DNA from: Streptomyces diastatochromogenes
Lineage (GTDB): Bacteria > Actinomycetota > Actinomycetes > Streptomycetales > Streptomycetaceae
NCBI GenBank assembly: GCA_026913215.1
Contig: JAPTYK010000002.1
Span: 1-64,000, forward strand
Length of the DNA stretch: 64,000 nucleotides
Direction: 5' to 3'
Below are positions 41,967 to 49,562 of the stretch, piece by piece; positions within the stretch are counted from its first letter, which is position 1; every line of letters starts with the position of its first letter. The notes beneath the pieces are model-generated. The model was not told the DNA's origin. It saw only the letters and a program-made list of their open reading frames with translations, and did no database searches. The position numbers were made by a program, and so were the translations under genes.

Positions 41967-43085
41967 GCTCGGCGTCCGACCGGCCGCCGGTTCGCCGACC
42001 CGCTGGTCCACGGGGTGGCGCAGTGCACTGGCTCCCTGGTTCCACGCTTCGCGGAGGTGGGCGGTGAGGCGGTCTTCCAGGAGGATGGTTGCGGCGCAGC
42101 CGAAGGCGATGTCGGTCTCTAGGGCGGGCTCGTCGGTCAGGAGATTCTCGACGACGCCGTGGCGTACGACCTGTTCGTGGACGGCGTCGGCTTCTACGTG
42201 TTCGGTGTAGAAGTGTTCGGCCGCGGCTCCTGCTCCGCATCGGCGCATGGCTTTGGCCAGGCGCTTGGATCCGGGTGACGAGGTGATCTCGACGCAGGCG
42301 AAGTGGCCGATGAGGGCGCCGCGTAGAGAGCGGTGGAGCCCGAAGAGGGACATCAGGTTCACGGTTGCCAGGAGGGGGGCGGGTGCGTGGTCTATGTAAT
42401 GGCCGTAGGTGTGGTCGAGGCCGAGGTCGTCCATGAGGGCCGCGAAGAGGCGCGCGTGGACGCGGTCGGCGTGGCCGGCACCGAATTCGTCGTACTCGAT
42501 GGCGACCATGGAGGCTTTGGCCTGTCCGGTGAGTCGGGGAATCATCCAGGCGTGTGGGTCGGCTTCTTTGAGGTGGTAGAGGGATCGCAGGGCCGCGTAC
42601 TCGCGTAGCTGCCACAACTGCCCGTCCGTGGCGAGGTGATGGCTGAGGCTACCGGTGAGGTCCACGGGCTCGACGAGAAGGGGTGCGAAGGCTTCCGTGA
42701 CCGTTCTTGGGGCATCGGGCAGTTCGGTGTGCAGGGCGTCGAGGAAGTGCGTTTCCATCGTCTGTCGGAGCCGTAGGAGGTCGGGGTCCCACTCCCGGGT
42801 GTCGTCCACTCCCGCGAAGCCTCGGTAGTGCAGTTCGTACAGGAGATAGAGGGCGAGTTGGAGGTCCTCGCCCCAGGGGTTGGCGCGTGGTACGGCCGCG
42901 GCCGGGTATCGCGGCGTGTTGCCTGACCGCAGGGCCCGTGTTACGGCTCGGGACAGTTCGCCCCTTTCCTGTGCGAGGTGGGGAGCCGGGGCGTCGACCA
43001 TCGGGGGCGGGGGCGGGGGCGGGGGCGGGGGCGGGCTCGGGCTTGGGGTTGGGGTTGGGTTCGGGTTCAGGCTCGGAGGGGGCAT
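41943..43085 (-). CDS. Iron-containing redox enzyme (haem-oxygenase-like fold)
   Basis: A 380-residue protein. After a Pro-rich N-terminus (a run of 11 prolines) a helical domain carries the ligand-type residues of the iron-containing redox family: YLLYELHYRGFAGVDDTREW, a central AEHFYTEHVEADAVHEQVVR and VEITSSPGSKRLAKAMRRCG. Such enzymes use a di-iron or mono-iron centre for oxidation; the substrate is unknown. ATG 43085 has a good GGAAAGGAA site and overlaps the CDGSH stop. The last about 10 residues are read from antisense cas3 DNA, so the natural C-terminus has been replaced. Confidence 0.72.
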   Translation of the reverse strand: MPPPSLNPNPTPTPSPSPPPPPPPPPPPMVDAPAPHLAQERGELSRAVTRALRSGNTPRYPAAAVPRANPWGEDLQLALYLLYELHYRGFAGVDDTREWDPDLLRLRQTMETHFLDALHTELPDAPRTVTEAFAPLLVEPVDLTGSLSHHLATDGQLWQLREYAALRSLYHLKEADPHAWMIPRLTGQAKASMVAIEYDEFGAGHADRVHARLFAALMDDLGLDHTYGHYIDHAPAPLLATVNLMSLFGLHRSLRGALIGHFACVEITSSPGSKRLAKAMRRCGAGAAAEHFYTEHVEADAVHEQVVRHGVVENLLTDEPALETDIAFGCAATILLEDRLTAHLREAWNQGASALRHPVDQRVGEPAAGRTPSHDSTRSR

Positions 43086-43330
43086 CACCGTTTCCTTTCC
43101 TCGGGCGGTCGGGTGGCTCGCTCGCGGCGGCGATGGCTGGTGTCGCACCAGGGGTATGTGCGACTGCGGCGGCACGTGCAGATGGCGACGGAGAAGCGGT
43201 CGGAACGGGCGACTGTCCCGTCGTCCAGGACGATTTCTACGGGGCCCTCCACGATGACGGGCCCCTGGGGGTCCACGAACACCCGGCGCGCGGGCGTCCG
43301 GGCCGGCGTGCCGTCAGAGGTTGCGGGCAC
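43085..43330 (-). CDS. CDGSH iron-sulfur domain protein
   Basis: An 81-residue protein with one CDGSH motif, CTCRRSRTYPWCDTSH (Cys51, Cys53, Cys62 and His66 as [2Fe-2S] ligands). This is the three-Cys one-His cluster of the mitoNEET group, used for cluster storage, transfer or electron flow. Its start lies within the 3' end of the methyltransferase gene and its stop overlaps the redox enzyme start, so all three are translationally linked. It could supply or receive electrons for the iron enzyme. Confidence 0.85.
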   Translation of the reverse strand: MPATSDGTPARTPARRVFVDPQGPVIVEGPVEIVLDDGTVARSDRFSVAICTCRRSRTYPWCDTSHRRRERATRPPEERKR

Positions 43331-44114
43331 GGATGACCACCAGTTCCTCCCGCTGCTCGTCTGCGGCCGCCAGGCCCTGCCGTTCCAGCCAGGTTCGTCG
43401 CGAGCGCAGGACCGGGCCCCACGGGACGGACGCGCGTGCCGCGATCGTGGCGGACAGGCCTTCGCCGGTCAGGCGATCCACGGTTGTCTCCGCTCCGCAC
43501 ATGCCCGAGTGCACCATCAGCAGAGCGCCGCCGGGGCGGAGCAGAGAGGCGGCGGCTTCGCAGATACGGTCGATCACCAGGCGTCCGTCGGGGCCCGCGT
43601 CCCAGGCCCGCTCCGCACCCCGCGGGGGCAGCCGGGTCCCCGGGGCCGGAACGTACGGAGGGTTGGTCACGATCAGGTCGAAGCGTCGCCCGTGAGTCCG
43701 CTCGGCGAAGTCACCGTGCAGGACGCGCAGCGGCAAGCGGTGGAGCAGTGCGTTCATCCGTGCCGTCACCACCGCGGGCCAGGAGACGTCGACCGCCGTG
43801 ACCGTGGCGGCGCCCCTGCGCGCGGCGTGGAGGGCGAGTACACCGGTCCCGGTGCCGATCTCCAGGACGTCCGTGTGGGGCCCGAGCTCCTCCTGAGCGA
43901 GGGCCGCGGCGAGCAGACGCGTGTCCGCCTGGGGCCGGTAGACGCTCGGGAGGGTGAACAGGGTGAACAGGGCGCCGGGGAGCGTCCTCGGGATCGGAAT
44001 CGTGCTGGACATGGACATGGACATGGACATAGGTGTGGGCGTGGACATGGGCGTGGACATGGGCGTGGACATGGGCGTGGACATGGGCGTGGGCGTGGGC
44101 TTGGACATGGGCAT
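43314..44114 (-). CDS. HemK/PrmC-like methyltransferase with repetitive N-terminus
   Basis: A 266-residue protein. Motif I DVLEIGTGTGVLALHAARRG and the catalytic NPPY in FDLIVTNPPYVPAPG put it in the HemK/Mtq2 group that methylates glutamine in release factors or similar targets. The first about 38 residues are Met-Ser-Thr-Pro repeats (PMST type) encoded by 12-bp DNA repeats; 11 in-frame ATGs occur there, so several starts are possible. I take 44114, which has GAGG upstream. It is the first gene of the operon with the CDGSH and iron-redox genes. Confidence 0.75.
   Translation of the reverse strand: MPMSKPTPTPMSTPMSTPMSTPMSTPTPMSMSMSMSSTIPIPRTLPGALFTLFTLPSVYRPQADTRLLAAALAQEELGPHTDVLEIGTGTGVLALHAARRGAATVTAVDVSWPAVVTARMNALLHRLPLRVLHGDFAERTHGRRFDLIVTNPPYVPAPGTRLPPRGAERAWDAGPDGRLVIDRICEAAASLLRPGGALLMVHSGMCGAETTVDRLTGEGLSATIAARASVPWGPVLRSRRTWLERQGLAAADEQREELVVIRARNL
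44007..44109. repeat. In-frame 6/12-bp tandem repeat at a gene start
   Basis: Units GGGCGTGGACAT (four near-perfect copies) and GGACAT (four copies) cover the 5' end of the methyltransferase gene. Each unit carries a CAT, that is an in-frame ATG on the minus strand. Copy-number change would alter N-terminal length without breaking the frame. Confidence 0.8.
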
Positions 44115-44263
44115 CGGTATCGGCTACCTCGTCTCCGGATGTGAATCCGGCTCGCGTACGCGTACGAGCCGCTTCCGTGGCTTCAGGCCTGGGGCCCTCA
44201 GGGCTGTGGGGGCCACGGAGCCCCAGGGCTGCGGGGCTTTCAGAGGACGTGGGGGCTTCTGCG

Positions 44264-45445
44264 TCAGGGGGAGAAGAGGACCTTGACGGCCCCGTCCTGC
44301 TTCTTCTGGAACATGGCGTACGCCTCCGGGGCCTGTTCGAGGGGCAGGTGGTGGGTGGCGAAGTCGTCGACGCCCAGGGGGTCTCCGTCGGTGAGGAGGG
44401 GGAGGATGTCGTCGACCCAGCGCAGTACGTTGGCCTGGCCCATGCGGAGCGTCAGTTGCTTGTCGAACATGGTCAGGAGGGGCAGGGGATCCGCCGCGCC
44501 GCCGTAGACCCCGGAGACCGAGAGGGTGCCGCCGCGGCGGACGAGGTCGATGGCGGTCCGGAGGGCCGCGAGTCGGTCGACTCCGGCGTGCTGCATCAGG
44601 GGTCTGGCCAGCGCGTTCGGTAGGAGGGTGGTCAGGCCTTGGGCGGTTGCGGCGGCGCGGCTGCCGTGGGCTTCCAGGCCCACGGCGTCGATGACGGAGT
44701 CCGGACCGCGTCCGTCGGTCAGGGAACGGACGGCGTCGGACAGGTCGTCGCACTCCTTCAGGTCCAGGGCGTGGACACCGCGTCGGCGTGCTCTTTCCAG
44801 CCGCTCGGGGACGAGGTCGATGCCGATGACCGTGCCGGCTCCGCGGTGGGCCGCGATGCGGCAGCTCATGTCCCCGATGGGCCCGAGTCCGAGGACCGCG
44901 ACGCTGCCTCCCGGAGGTATGGCGGCGTACGCGACCGCCTGCCAGGCCGTGGGCAGGACGTCGGACAGGTAGACGAAGCGGTCGTCGGGCGGTCCCTCCG
45001 GAACCGGGATCGGAAGGGAGTCGCCGAACGGCACGCGCAGGTACTCGGCCTGCCCGCCGGGGACCTGGCCGTAGAGCTTCGTGTATCCGAAGAGCGAGGC
45101 GCCCGTGCCGTGTTCCCGTACCTGGGTCGTCTCGCACTGGGAGTGCAGGCCGTGACCGCACATGAAGCACGATCCGCACGAGATGTTGAACGGGATGACC
45201 ACGCGGTCGCCCCGCTTCAGAACGGTGACCTCGGGTCCCACCTCCTCGACGATCCCCATGGGCTCGTGCCCCAGGACGTCGCCGGGGTCGAGGAACGCGC
45301 CGAGGACTTCGTAGAGGTGCAGGTCGGAGCCGCACAGACCGGTCGTCGTGATCCTGACGATCACATCGTCGCCGTCGCGGATCACCGGATCGGGCACGGT
45401 GTCCACGCGTACGTCCCTCTTGCCCTGCCAGGTGAGCGCCCTCAT
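44264..45445 (-). CDS. Zinc-dependent alcohol dehydrogenase (formaldehyde-dehydrogenase-like)
   Basis: A 393-residue medium-chain dehydrogenase. Catalytic zinc ligands Cys38 (TGLCGSDLH) and His60-Glu61 (LGHEPMG) are present, the structural zinc lobe is CGSCFMCGHGLHSQC, and the Rossmann motif GLGPIGDMSC lies near 190. The long insert at the end, PLLTMFDKQLTLRMGQANV, is seen in the glutathione-independent formaldehyde dehydrogenase branch. It is on the same strand as the decarboxylase at 45540 and 150 bp upstream of the methyltransferase gene. NAD-dependent oxidation of an alcohol or aldehyde is expected. Confidence 0.88.
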   Translation of the reverse strand: MRALTWQGKRDVRVDTVPDPVIRDGDDVIVRITTTGLCGSDLHLYEVLGAFLDPGDVLGHEPMGIVEEVGPEVTVLKRGDRVVIPFNISCGSCFMCGHGLHSQCETTQVREHGTGASLFGYTKLYGQVPGGQAEYLRVPFGDSLPIPVPEGPPDDRFVYLSDVLPTAWQAVAYAAIPPGGSVAVLGLGPIGDMSCRIAAHRGAGTVIGIDLVPERLERARRRGVHALDLKECDDLSDAVRSLTDGRGPDSVIDAVGLEAHGSRAAATAQGLTTLLPNALARPLMQHAGVDRLAALRTAIDLVRRGGTLSVSGVYGGAADPLPLLTMFDKQLTLRMGQANVLRWVDDILPLLTDGDPLGVDDFATHHLPLEQAPEAYAMFQKKQDGAVKVLFSP

Positions 45446-45539
45446 GACGCCTCCTCATCGGCCGTCTCGTGTCGTTGCTTCGTCCGTGTCCGTCGCTCGT
45501 GTGGCTCCGTACGCCCTCCTCTGTTCGGGCCCCGCGGGA

Positions 45540-47048
45540 TCACGTGTCGCGCACCACCCGGACGCTCGTGACGGCGGTGTCGACGGCATCCGGCACGACC
45601 ATGCCCGCCTCCACTCCTGTCCTCAGGTAGCGCAGAACGTCGCCGTTCAGGCGTTCTCCCGGCACCGCCGCCGGAATGCCCGGCGGGTAGGGGGTCAGCA
45701 TCTCGGCGGCGATCCGGCCGTCCGCCTTCTCCCAGGGCACCTGTTCCGTACGGCCGAAGAAGGCGTCTCGCGGAAGCATCACCTGGTCCAGTCGCAGCCT
45801 CGACGGCGGCGGGATCTCGACGGGGCGGCCCGAGCGCAGTTCCGTCCGCCGGTCGGACAAATCTGTTCGGTGGTTGGACAGCTCCGTTTGTCGCTCGGAC
45901 AGCTCAGTCAAGGCCGCCACGAGTGCTTCCGCCGTGCCGGCGTCGTCGGCGTGGGTGAGCTGGGCGCTGATGCGGCGGTGGTCGGCGATGTGGAGGTTGA
46001 TGCGGTGGTGCGCGCGCAGCCAGTCGGCGGCCCGGTAGCCGGTGATCTCCCAGGCGCTGATGTCGATGATGATCTGGAGGGGGTCCATGTCGGCCGCCCG
46101 GCCCGGTCCGCAGAAGTCGTCACGGTCGTTGACGTGGACGCCGTCGATCCCGGAGACGCGTTCACGAGTCTTACGGGCGAGGGCCAGCGCGTGGTCGTAC
46201 AGGGCTTCGCCGTGTTCGACCATCTGCCGTCGCCAGCCGTCCAGAGCGGCGTACATGAGCACGTTGGGGCTGGTGGTGCCCAGCAGGTCCTCGCGGCTCC
46301 TGAGCACCTCGGGTCGGACCAGCTCGCCCTGGAGGTGGAATACGGAACTCTGCTCCAGGCCCGAGCCCATCTTGTGTACGGACGTGACGCACACGTCGGC
46401 CCCCGCGTCCATGGCCCAGGTGGGAAGACCGGGATGGAACGGCAGGTGGGCGCCCCACGCCTCGTCGACGATGAGGGGCCGGCCCCTCCGGTGGCAGACC
46501 TCGGCGATCGCGGCCAGGTCCGAACAGGTGCCGTAAGGGGTGGGCGTCGTCACCAGCGCACCCCGCGCGTCGGGGTGGTCGGCGAACGCCGCCTCGAACG
46601 CCTCGGCCGTCGGCGGGTGGGCCAAGTGGCGCTCGGCGTCCCATTGCGGGTCCACCCAGGCAGGCTCGATCCCCGACAGGATCAGGCCCGACACCACGGA
46701 CTTGTGTGCGTCACGACCGACCAGCAGCTTCTCGTGCGGCCCTGCGACGGACAGCATCGCCGACTTCACCGAGAGGGAGCTGCCGCAGGTGGAGAAGAAG
46801 GCGTGGTCCGCGCCGACGGCCTCGGCCATCAAGGCTTGGGCTTCCTCCAGCACGCCCCGGGAGGACGTACGGTCGTCCAAGCCGCTCACTGCGAGGACAT
46901 CGGCCCGGAACACCGCGTCGCCCAGCACGGCCAGCACCCTGGGATCGGCGCCCTTCCCCTGCTTGTGCCCCGGAGGCGTGAACGGGGTCTGGCCCTTCTC
47001 GTGGTACTCCGCCAACGCATCGAGTACGGGTGCCTTCGACTGGTCCAT
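45540..47048 (-). CDS. Orn/Lys/Arg decarboxylase family enzyme
   Basis: A 502-residue PLP enzyme of fold type I. FTPPGHKQGKGADPRVLAVL is the family opening, SVHKMGSGLEQSSVFHLQ carries the PLP-binding Lys (about residue 225), and VDEAWGAHLPF holds the Asp for the pyridine nitrogen. The C-terminal part (EMLTPYPPGIPAAVPGE) is typical. An unusual Arg/Thr/Glu-rich insert (ELSERQTELSNHRTDLSDRR) lies at about 390-415. ATG 47048 follows AGGAG. It would make a polyamine or act on another basic amino acid. Confidence 0.88.
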   Translation of the reverse strand: MDQSKAPVLDALAEYHEKGQTPFTPPGHKQGKGADPRVLAVLGDAVFRADVLAVSGLDDRTSSRGVLEEAQALMAEAVGADHAFFSTCGSSLSVKSAMLSVAGPHEKLLVGRDAHKSVVSGLILSGIEPAWVDPQWDAERHLAHPPTAEAFEAAFADHPDARGALVTTPTPYGTCSDLAAIAEVCHRRGRPLIVDEAWGAHLPFHPGLPTWAMDAGADVCVTSVHKMGSGLEQSSVFHLQGELVRPEVLRSREDLLGTTSPNVLMYAALDGWRRQMVEHGEALYDHALALARKTRERVSGIDGVHVNDRDDFCGPGRAADMDPLQIIIDISAWEITGYRAADWLRAHHRINLHIADHRRISAQLTHADDAGTAEALVAALTELSERQTELSNHRTDLSDRRTELRSGRPVEIPPPSRLRLDQVMLPRDAFFGRTEQVPWEKADGRIAAEMLTPYPPGIPAAVPGERLNGDVLRYLRTGVEAGMVVPDAVDTAVTSVRVVRDT

Positions 47049-47436
47049 AGCGCGCTCCTGCCCCGGGACCGACCATGAAAACGGGCATTCGGCGTGATTC
47101 GGTACGTGGCGTGTGGCAAGTGGCGTGTGGTGTGTGGTGTGTGGCGTGTAGCGCTGCGGGGCCCGGCTGGCCGCGCTTGCCGAGGGACCGGGGCGACGCC
47201 GCTGCGGGGCCTTGCGCCGTCCCGGGCAGCACTGCTGTGCGGCTTCGCAGGGGGAGGCGCGGCTGCCGCGTTTTTGTCGTTTGCCAGGGGATCCGTGGTG
47301 GCCGTCTGGCATTGGCTTGTTTGGCGTCCCCCTACGCTCGGTGGGGGTTGTACTCGCTGATCGGGCAGGCTCGCGACCGCATTGCGTGAGGTGTGCGCCG
47401 ATGGGGGTAGCCGCACCATGACAGCGACCGGGGCCA
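47049..47436. other. Gap with GTGTGGC-type repeats
   Basis: A simple repeat of GTGTGGCGT and similar units lies at about 47105-47150. The rest shows no supported gene; it would hold the promoter of the decarboxylase gene. Confidence 0.4.
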
Positions 47437-47680
47437 CGAGGTGCTCGCGAACCGTAAGGCGGTGGTGACGGGAGGGGATTCCGGAAGCGGCAGGGCCGTA
47501 TGCGTGGCCTTCGACAGGGAGGGGGCCGGACCTCGGTGCCTCTCCCGTGCGACATCCGTGACGAGAACCCATGCGTGGCCCTGATGGACCGTGCTGTGGA
47601 CGAGATGGGCTGCGGAGGAGATGGGTCGCGTGGAAGTCCTCGTCAACGCCACCGGTGGCACCCCTCTGCCCTGACACACG
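47437..47680 (+). pseudogene. Short-chain dehydrogenase relic
   Basis: ANRKAVVTGGDSGSGRAVCV with AFDREGA is the start of an SDR (GGxSGxGRA nucleotide-binding motif). After a stop it continues in another frame as LPCDIRDENPCVALMDRAVD, and then VEVLVNATGG, matching the usual DVLVNNAGG. Only about the first third remains. It is convergent with the DUF6766 gene. Confidence 0.6.
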
Positions 47681-47701
47681 CCACGGGTGCGCTCGGTCCT
47701 C

Positions 47702-48400
47702 CTACCCCTCGACCCCCGTGGCGTTGTGCGAAGCGCCCACCGGCTTGGATTCCGGGGAGCCTCGCTGACGCAGGTACACGGAGAGGATGGCCATGGCGGC
47801 CACAGCCAGCAGTTCCGACTGCCAGTTCTGCAGTGAGCGGTCCCAGAAATCGGCGGAGGTGAGGTAGGCGCCCCAGGACACCGGGGGGAGGAGCTGGCGG
47901 AGTTGCTGCTCGTTGTACGCGGCCGTTCCGGCGATCGACTGGGCGAGCCAGGAGAGGACGAACAGTAGGGCCATGGCGGTCCCGAGGGAGCGGGAGTACA
48001 GGCGCTGCCGCCAGTCCTTGGTGCCGGCCCAGCGGGGTGAGTCGGTCCGGGCGTGGTCGCCGACGCGCTGCTCCTGGTCGCTTTCGGGTCCTGCCTTGTG
48101 GAGTTCCTTGGACTCGGGTGAGCCGCGCTGGAGGAGCCAGACCGTGCCGAAGATGTAGAGGAAGAACTGAAGGAACTCCGACTGCCAGTTCTCGGTGACG
48201 TCGACGGCGAAGTCCGATGACATCAGGTACTCGCCCATCGTCAGCTGCTGCATGCCGTCGACGGCGAGGTTCTCGTTGAAGCCGGCCCGACCGGCCACCG
48301 CCTGGCCTGCCAGGACCAGGAGGAACGCGCCGCCGAACACGAGCGTGAGGCTGTTGTCCCGCCAGAAGCTTCCCTTACGGGTCTCACTCCGTCCGTTCAC
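47702..48400 (-). CDS. DUF6766 membrane protein
   Basis: A 232-residue protein with four predicted membrane helices in two homologous halves: NSLTLVFGGAFLLVLAGQAV and WQSEFLQFFLYIFGTVWLLQ, then MALLFVLSWLAQSIAGTAAY and WQSELLAVAAMAILSVYLRQ. The repeated WQSE(F/L)L and QRGSPESK signatures show an internal duplication typical of DUF6766. GTG 48400 overlaps the stop of the 27-residue peptide gene by 4 bp (GTGA). It is the last gene of a compact four-gene operon. Confidence 0.82.
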   Translation of the reverse strand: MNGRSETRKGSFWRDNSLTLVFGGAFLLVLAGQAVAGRAGFNENLAVDGMQQLTMGEYLMSSDFAVDVTENWQSEFLQFFLYIFGTVWLLQRGSPESKELHKAGPESDQEQRVGDHARTDSPRWAGTKDWRQRLYSRSLGTAMALLFVLSWLAQSIAGTAAYNEQQLRQLLPPVSWGAYLTSADFWDRSLQNWQSELLAVAAMAILSVYLRQRGSPESKPVGASHNATGVEG

Positions 48401-48480
48401 CGGTACATCGCCCCGATCGTGATGAAGTAGGCCAGCCCGCCGAGGATCATCAGCACGCAGGTGGCGAAGACAAGACGCAC
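48397..48480 (-). CDS. 27-residue membrane peptide
   Basis: From GTG 48480 the product is VRLVFATCVLMILGGLAYFI followed by TIGAMYR. It is one hydrophobic helix with a basic end on each side. Although tiny, it fills exactly the space between the lipoprotein stop (48482) and the DUF6766 start (48400), overlapping the latter by 4 bp, which supports it as a real translated gene. It may be a small subunit or regulator of the DUF6766 membrane protein. Confidence 0.65.
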   Translation of the reverse strand: MRLVFATCVLMILGGLAYFITIGAMYR

Positions 48481-48481
48481 G

Positions 48482-48943
48482 TCAGCCGCCCTTCACCGTG
48501 CACCGGTAAGGCTTACCGGTCTGCGGAGCGCACCCTGCGGCGGTGACCTTCCAGCCGTCGGCGAACTGCGACAGGAACAGGACGTCGCCCGGCAGCCGCA
48601 GCAGTGCCTGCCTCCCGTACACCTGCGTGCGGCCGGGAGCTCCGGCACCGGGGGAGAGGCCCTGTCCTGCGAGAGCGGCACCGCACGGCTTCTTCTCGGA
48701 GTCCTTGAGTTCCTCGCGGGTCCGGGGCGCCAGCAGCATGCACGCCTGCGCGTAGTCCTTCTCGGCGAGTGCCTTCTCGAAGGCCATGCCGGCCTGCCTG
48801 GCCCCGTTCACGCGGCCTGCGGACGCTCCACAGCCGCACAACAAGAGCGCGGCCGCCACGGCGGACGTGAGAGGGACCACCCAGGGCCGTTTCCGTGCCT
48901 GGACAGCACGCTGCTGCGGCGCGAGGCGAAGGGGGCGTCTCAC
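48482..48943 (-). CDS. Small lipoprotein
   Basis: A 153-residue exported protein with a basic N-terminus, a hydrophobic stretch (VVPLTSAVAAALLLCGCG) and a lipobox Cys at about 38. The mature part has three further Cys residues: YAQACMLLAPRTREELKDSE, KKPCGAALAGQGL and TAAGCAPQTG. The pattern of a helical AxxACxLL segment and one sheet resembles Streptomyces lipoproteins of the DUF3558/NTF2-like type; I cannot name the family. GTG 48943 overlaps the stop of the 59-residue gene by 4 bp. Confidence 0.72.
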   Translation of the reverse strand: MRRPLRLAPQQRAVQARKRPWVVPLTSAVAAALLLCGCGASAGRVNGARQAGMAFEKALAEKDYAQACMLLAPRTREELKDSEKKPCGAALAGQGLSPGAGAPGRTQVYGRQALLRLPGDVLFLSQFADGWKVTAAGCAPQTGKPYRCTVKGG

Positions 48944-49119
48944 TTGCCGGCCACGCTGGGCACGCTGGGCACGGTGAGGCGGGCACGAGGGGCCCTTTCC
49001 GCCGCCGCCTCAAGCCGCTCGCCGACCTCGGTGAGAACGTCGTCTCCGGTTTCCTCGAACCTCTTGGACAGCTTCTCCACCGTTTGGTGCTCCTCGCGCG
49101 GCAGCACGGCGGCATCCAT
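48940..49119 (-). CDS. 59-residue soluble protein, first gene of the operon
   Basis: ATG 49119 follows GGAGGAG by 6 nt, the best ribosome site of the operon. The product (MDAAVLPREEHQTVEKLSKR, then FEETGDDVLTEVGERLEAAA) is an acidic amphipathic helix with heptad-like spacing, and ends VPSVPSVAGK. The stop overlaps the lipoprotein GTG by 4 bp. No family is recognised. It could be a small regulator or scaffold for the lipoprotein and membrane partners. Confidence 0.65.
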   Translation of the reverse strand: MDAAVLPREEHQTVEKLSKRFEETGDDVLTEVGERLEAAAERAPRARLTVPSVPSVAGK

Positions 49120-49370
49120 GTGATCTCCTCCGTCCGGGCTTGTGAGCGCCGATGCGTGACGGGCCCCCCACCACCATCGGTCCGGGGGCCGCTCCGTGGT
49201 GCTCCCGACGCCCGTGACACCCTCCGGGACCGCCCGCCCGGCCCAACCCCGGCATTACGGGGGTGTGGGGCACCGAGTGGAGATACGCGCCGCCTGCTCC
49301 TCTTCGAACCGGGAGGCTTTTCGGTTGCCTGGCAGGTCAAGGGGGGAAGGAGGAGGGGGCTCGCTGTGCG

Positions 49371-49431
49371 ACCCCCGGCAGGACTTGAACCTGCGGCCAA
49401 GTACTTGGAAGGCGTCCGGCGGATGAGGGGT
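49371..49431 (-). tRNA. tRNA-like 3' fragment (pseudo-tRNA)
   Basis: On the minus strand, GCAGG-TTCAAGT-CCTGC is a perfect T-arm, followed by CGGGGGT, which can pair with ACCCC 5' of it near 49431. The D-arm is missing or too short, and the anticodon area is replaced by the palindrome CCAAGTACTTGG (49397-49408). It looks like a degraded tRNA or the tRNA end left by an integrated element. Identity cannot be assigned. Confidence 0.4.
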
Positions 49432-49562
49432 CGAGGCCGCCTTGACCTGCGCGAACGGGTCTGGCGGCCCGCCGGGGCCGACAAGGTCTGGGGTTTTCGG
49501 GACGCGTGAAGCTCCTGTCCGCGTGGGTCGGAGGAGCTGCCCGTGGAAGCCGGAGGAGCCGC

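Noticed and set aside
44007..44109. A CRISPR-like or terminal repeat in the GGACAT array
   Set aside because: It is an uninterrupted 6/12-bp microsatellite inside a coding start, with no spacers.
45348..47078. A 576-codon plus-strand frame opposite the decarboxylase
   Set aside because: Antisense shadow; the minus frame has the PLP Lys motif and a ribosome site.
49371..49431. A functional tRNA gene
   Set aside because: There is no acceptable D-arm and the anticodon stem is replaced by a palindrome, so only a fragment is called.
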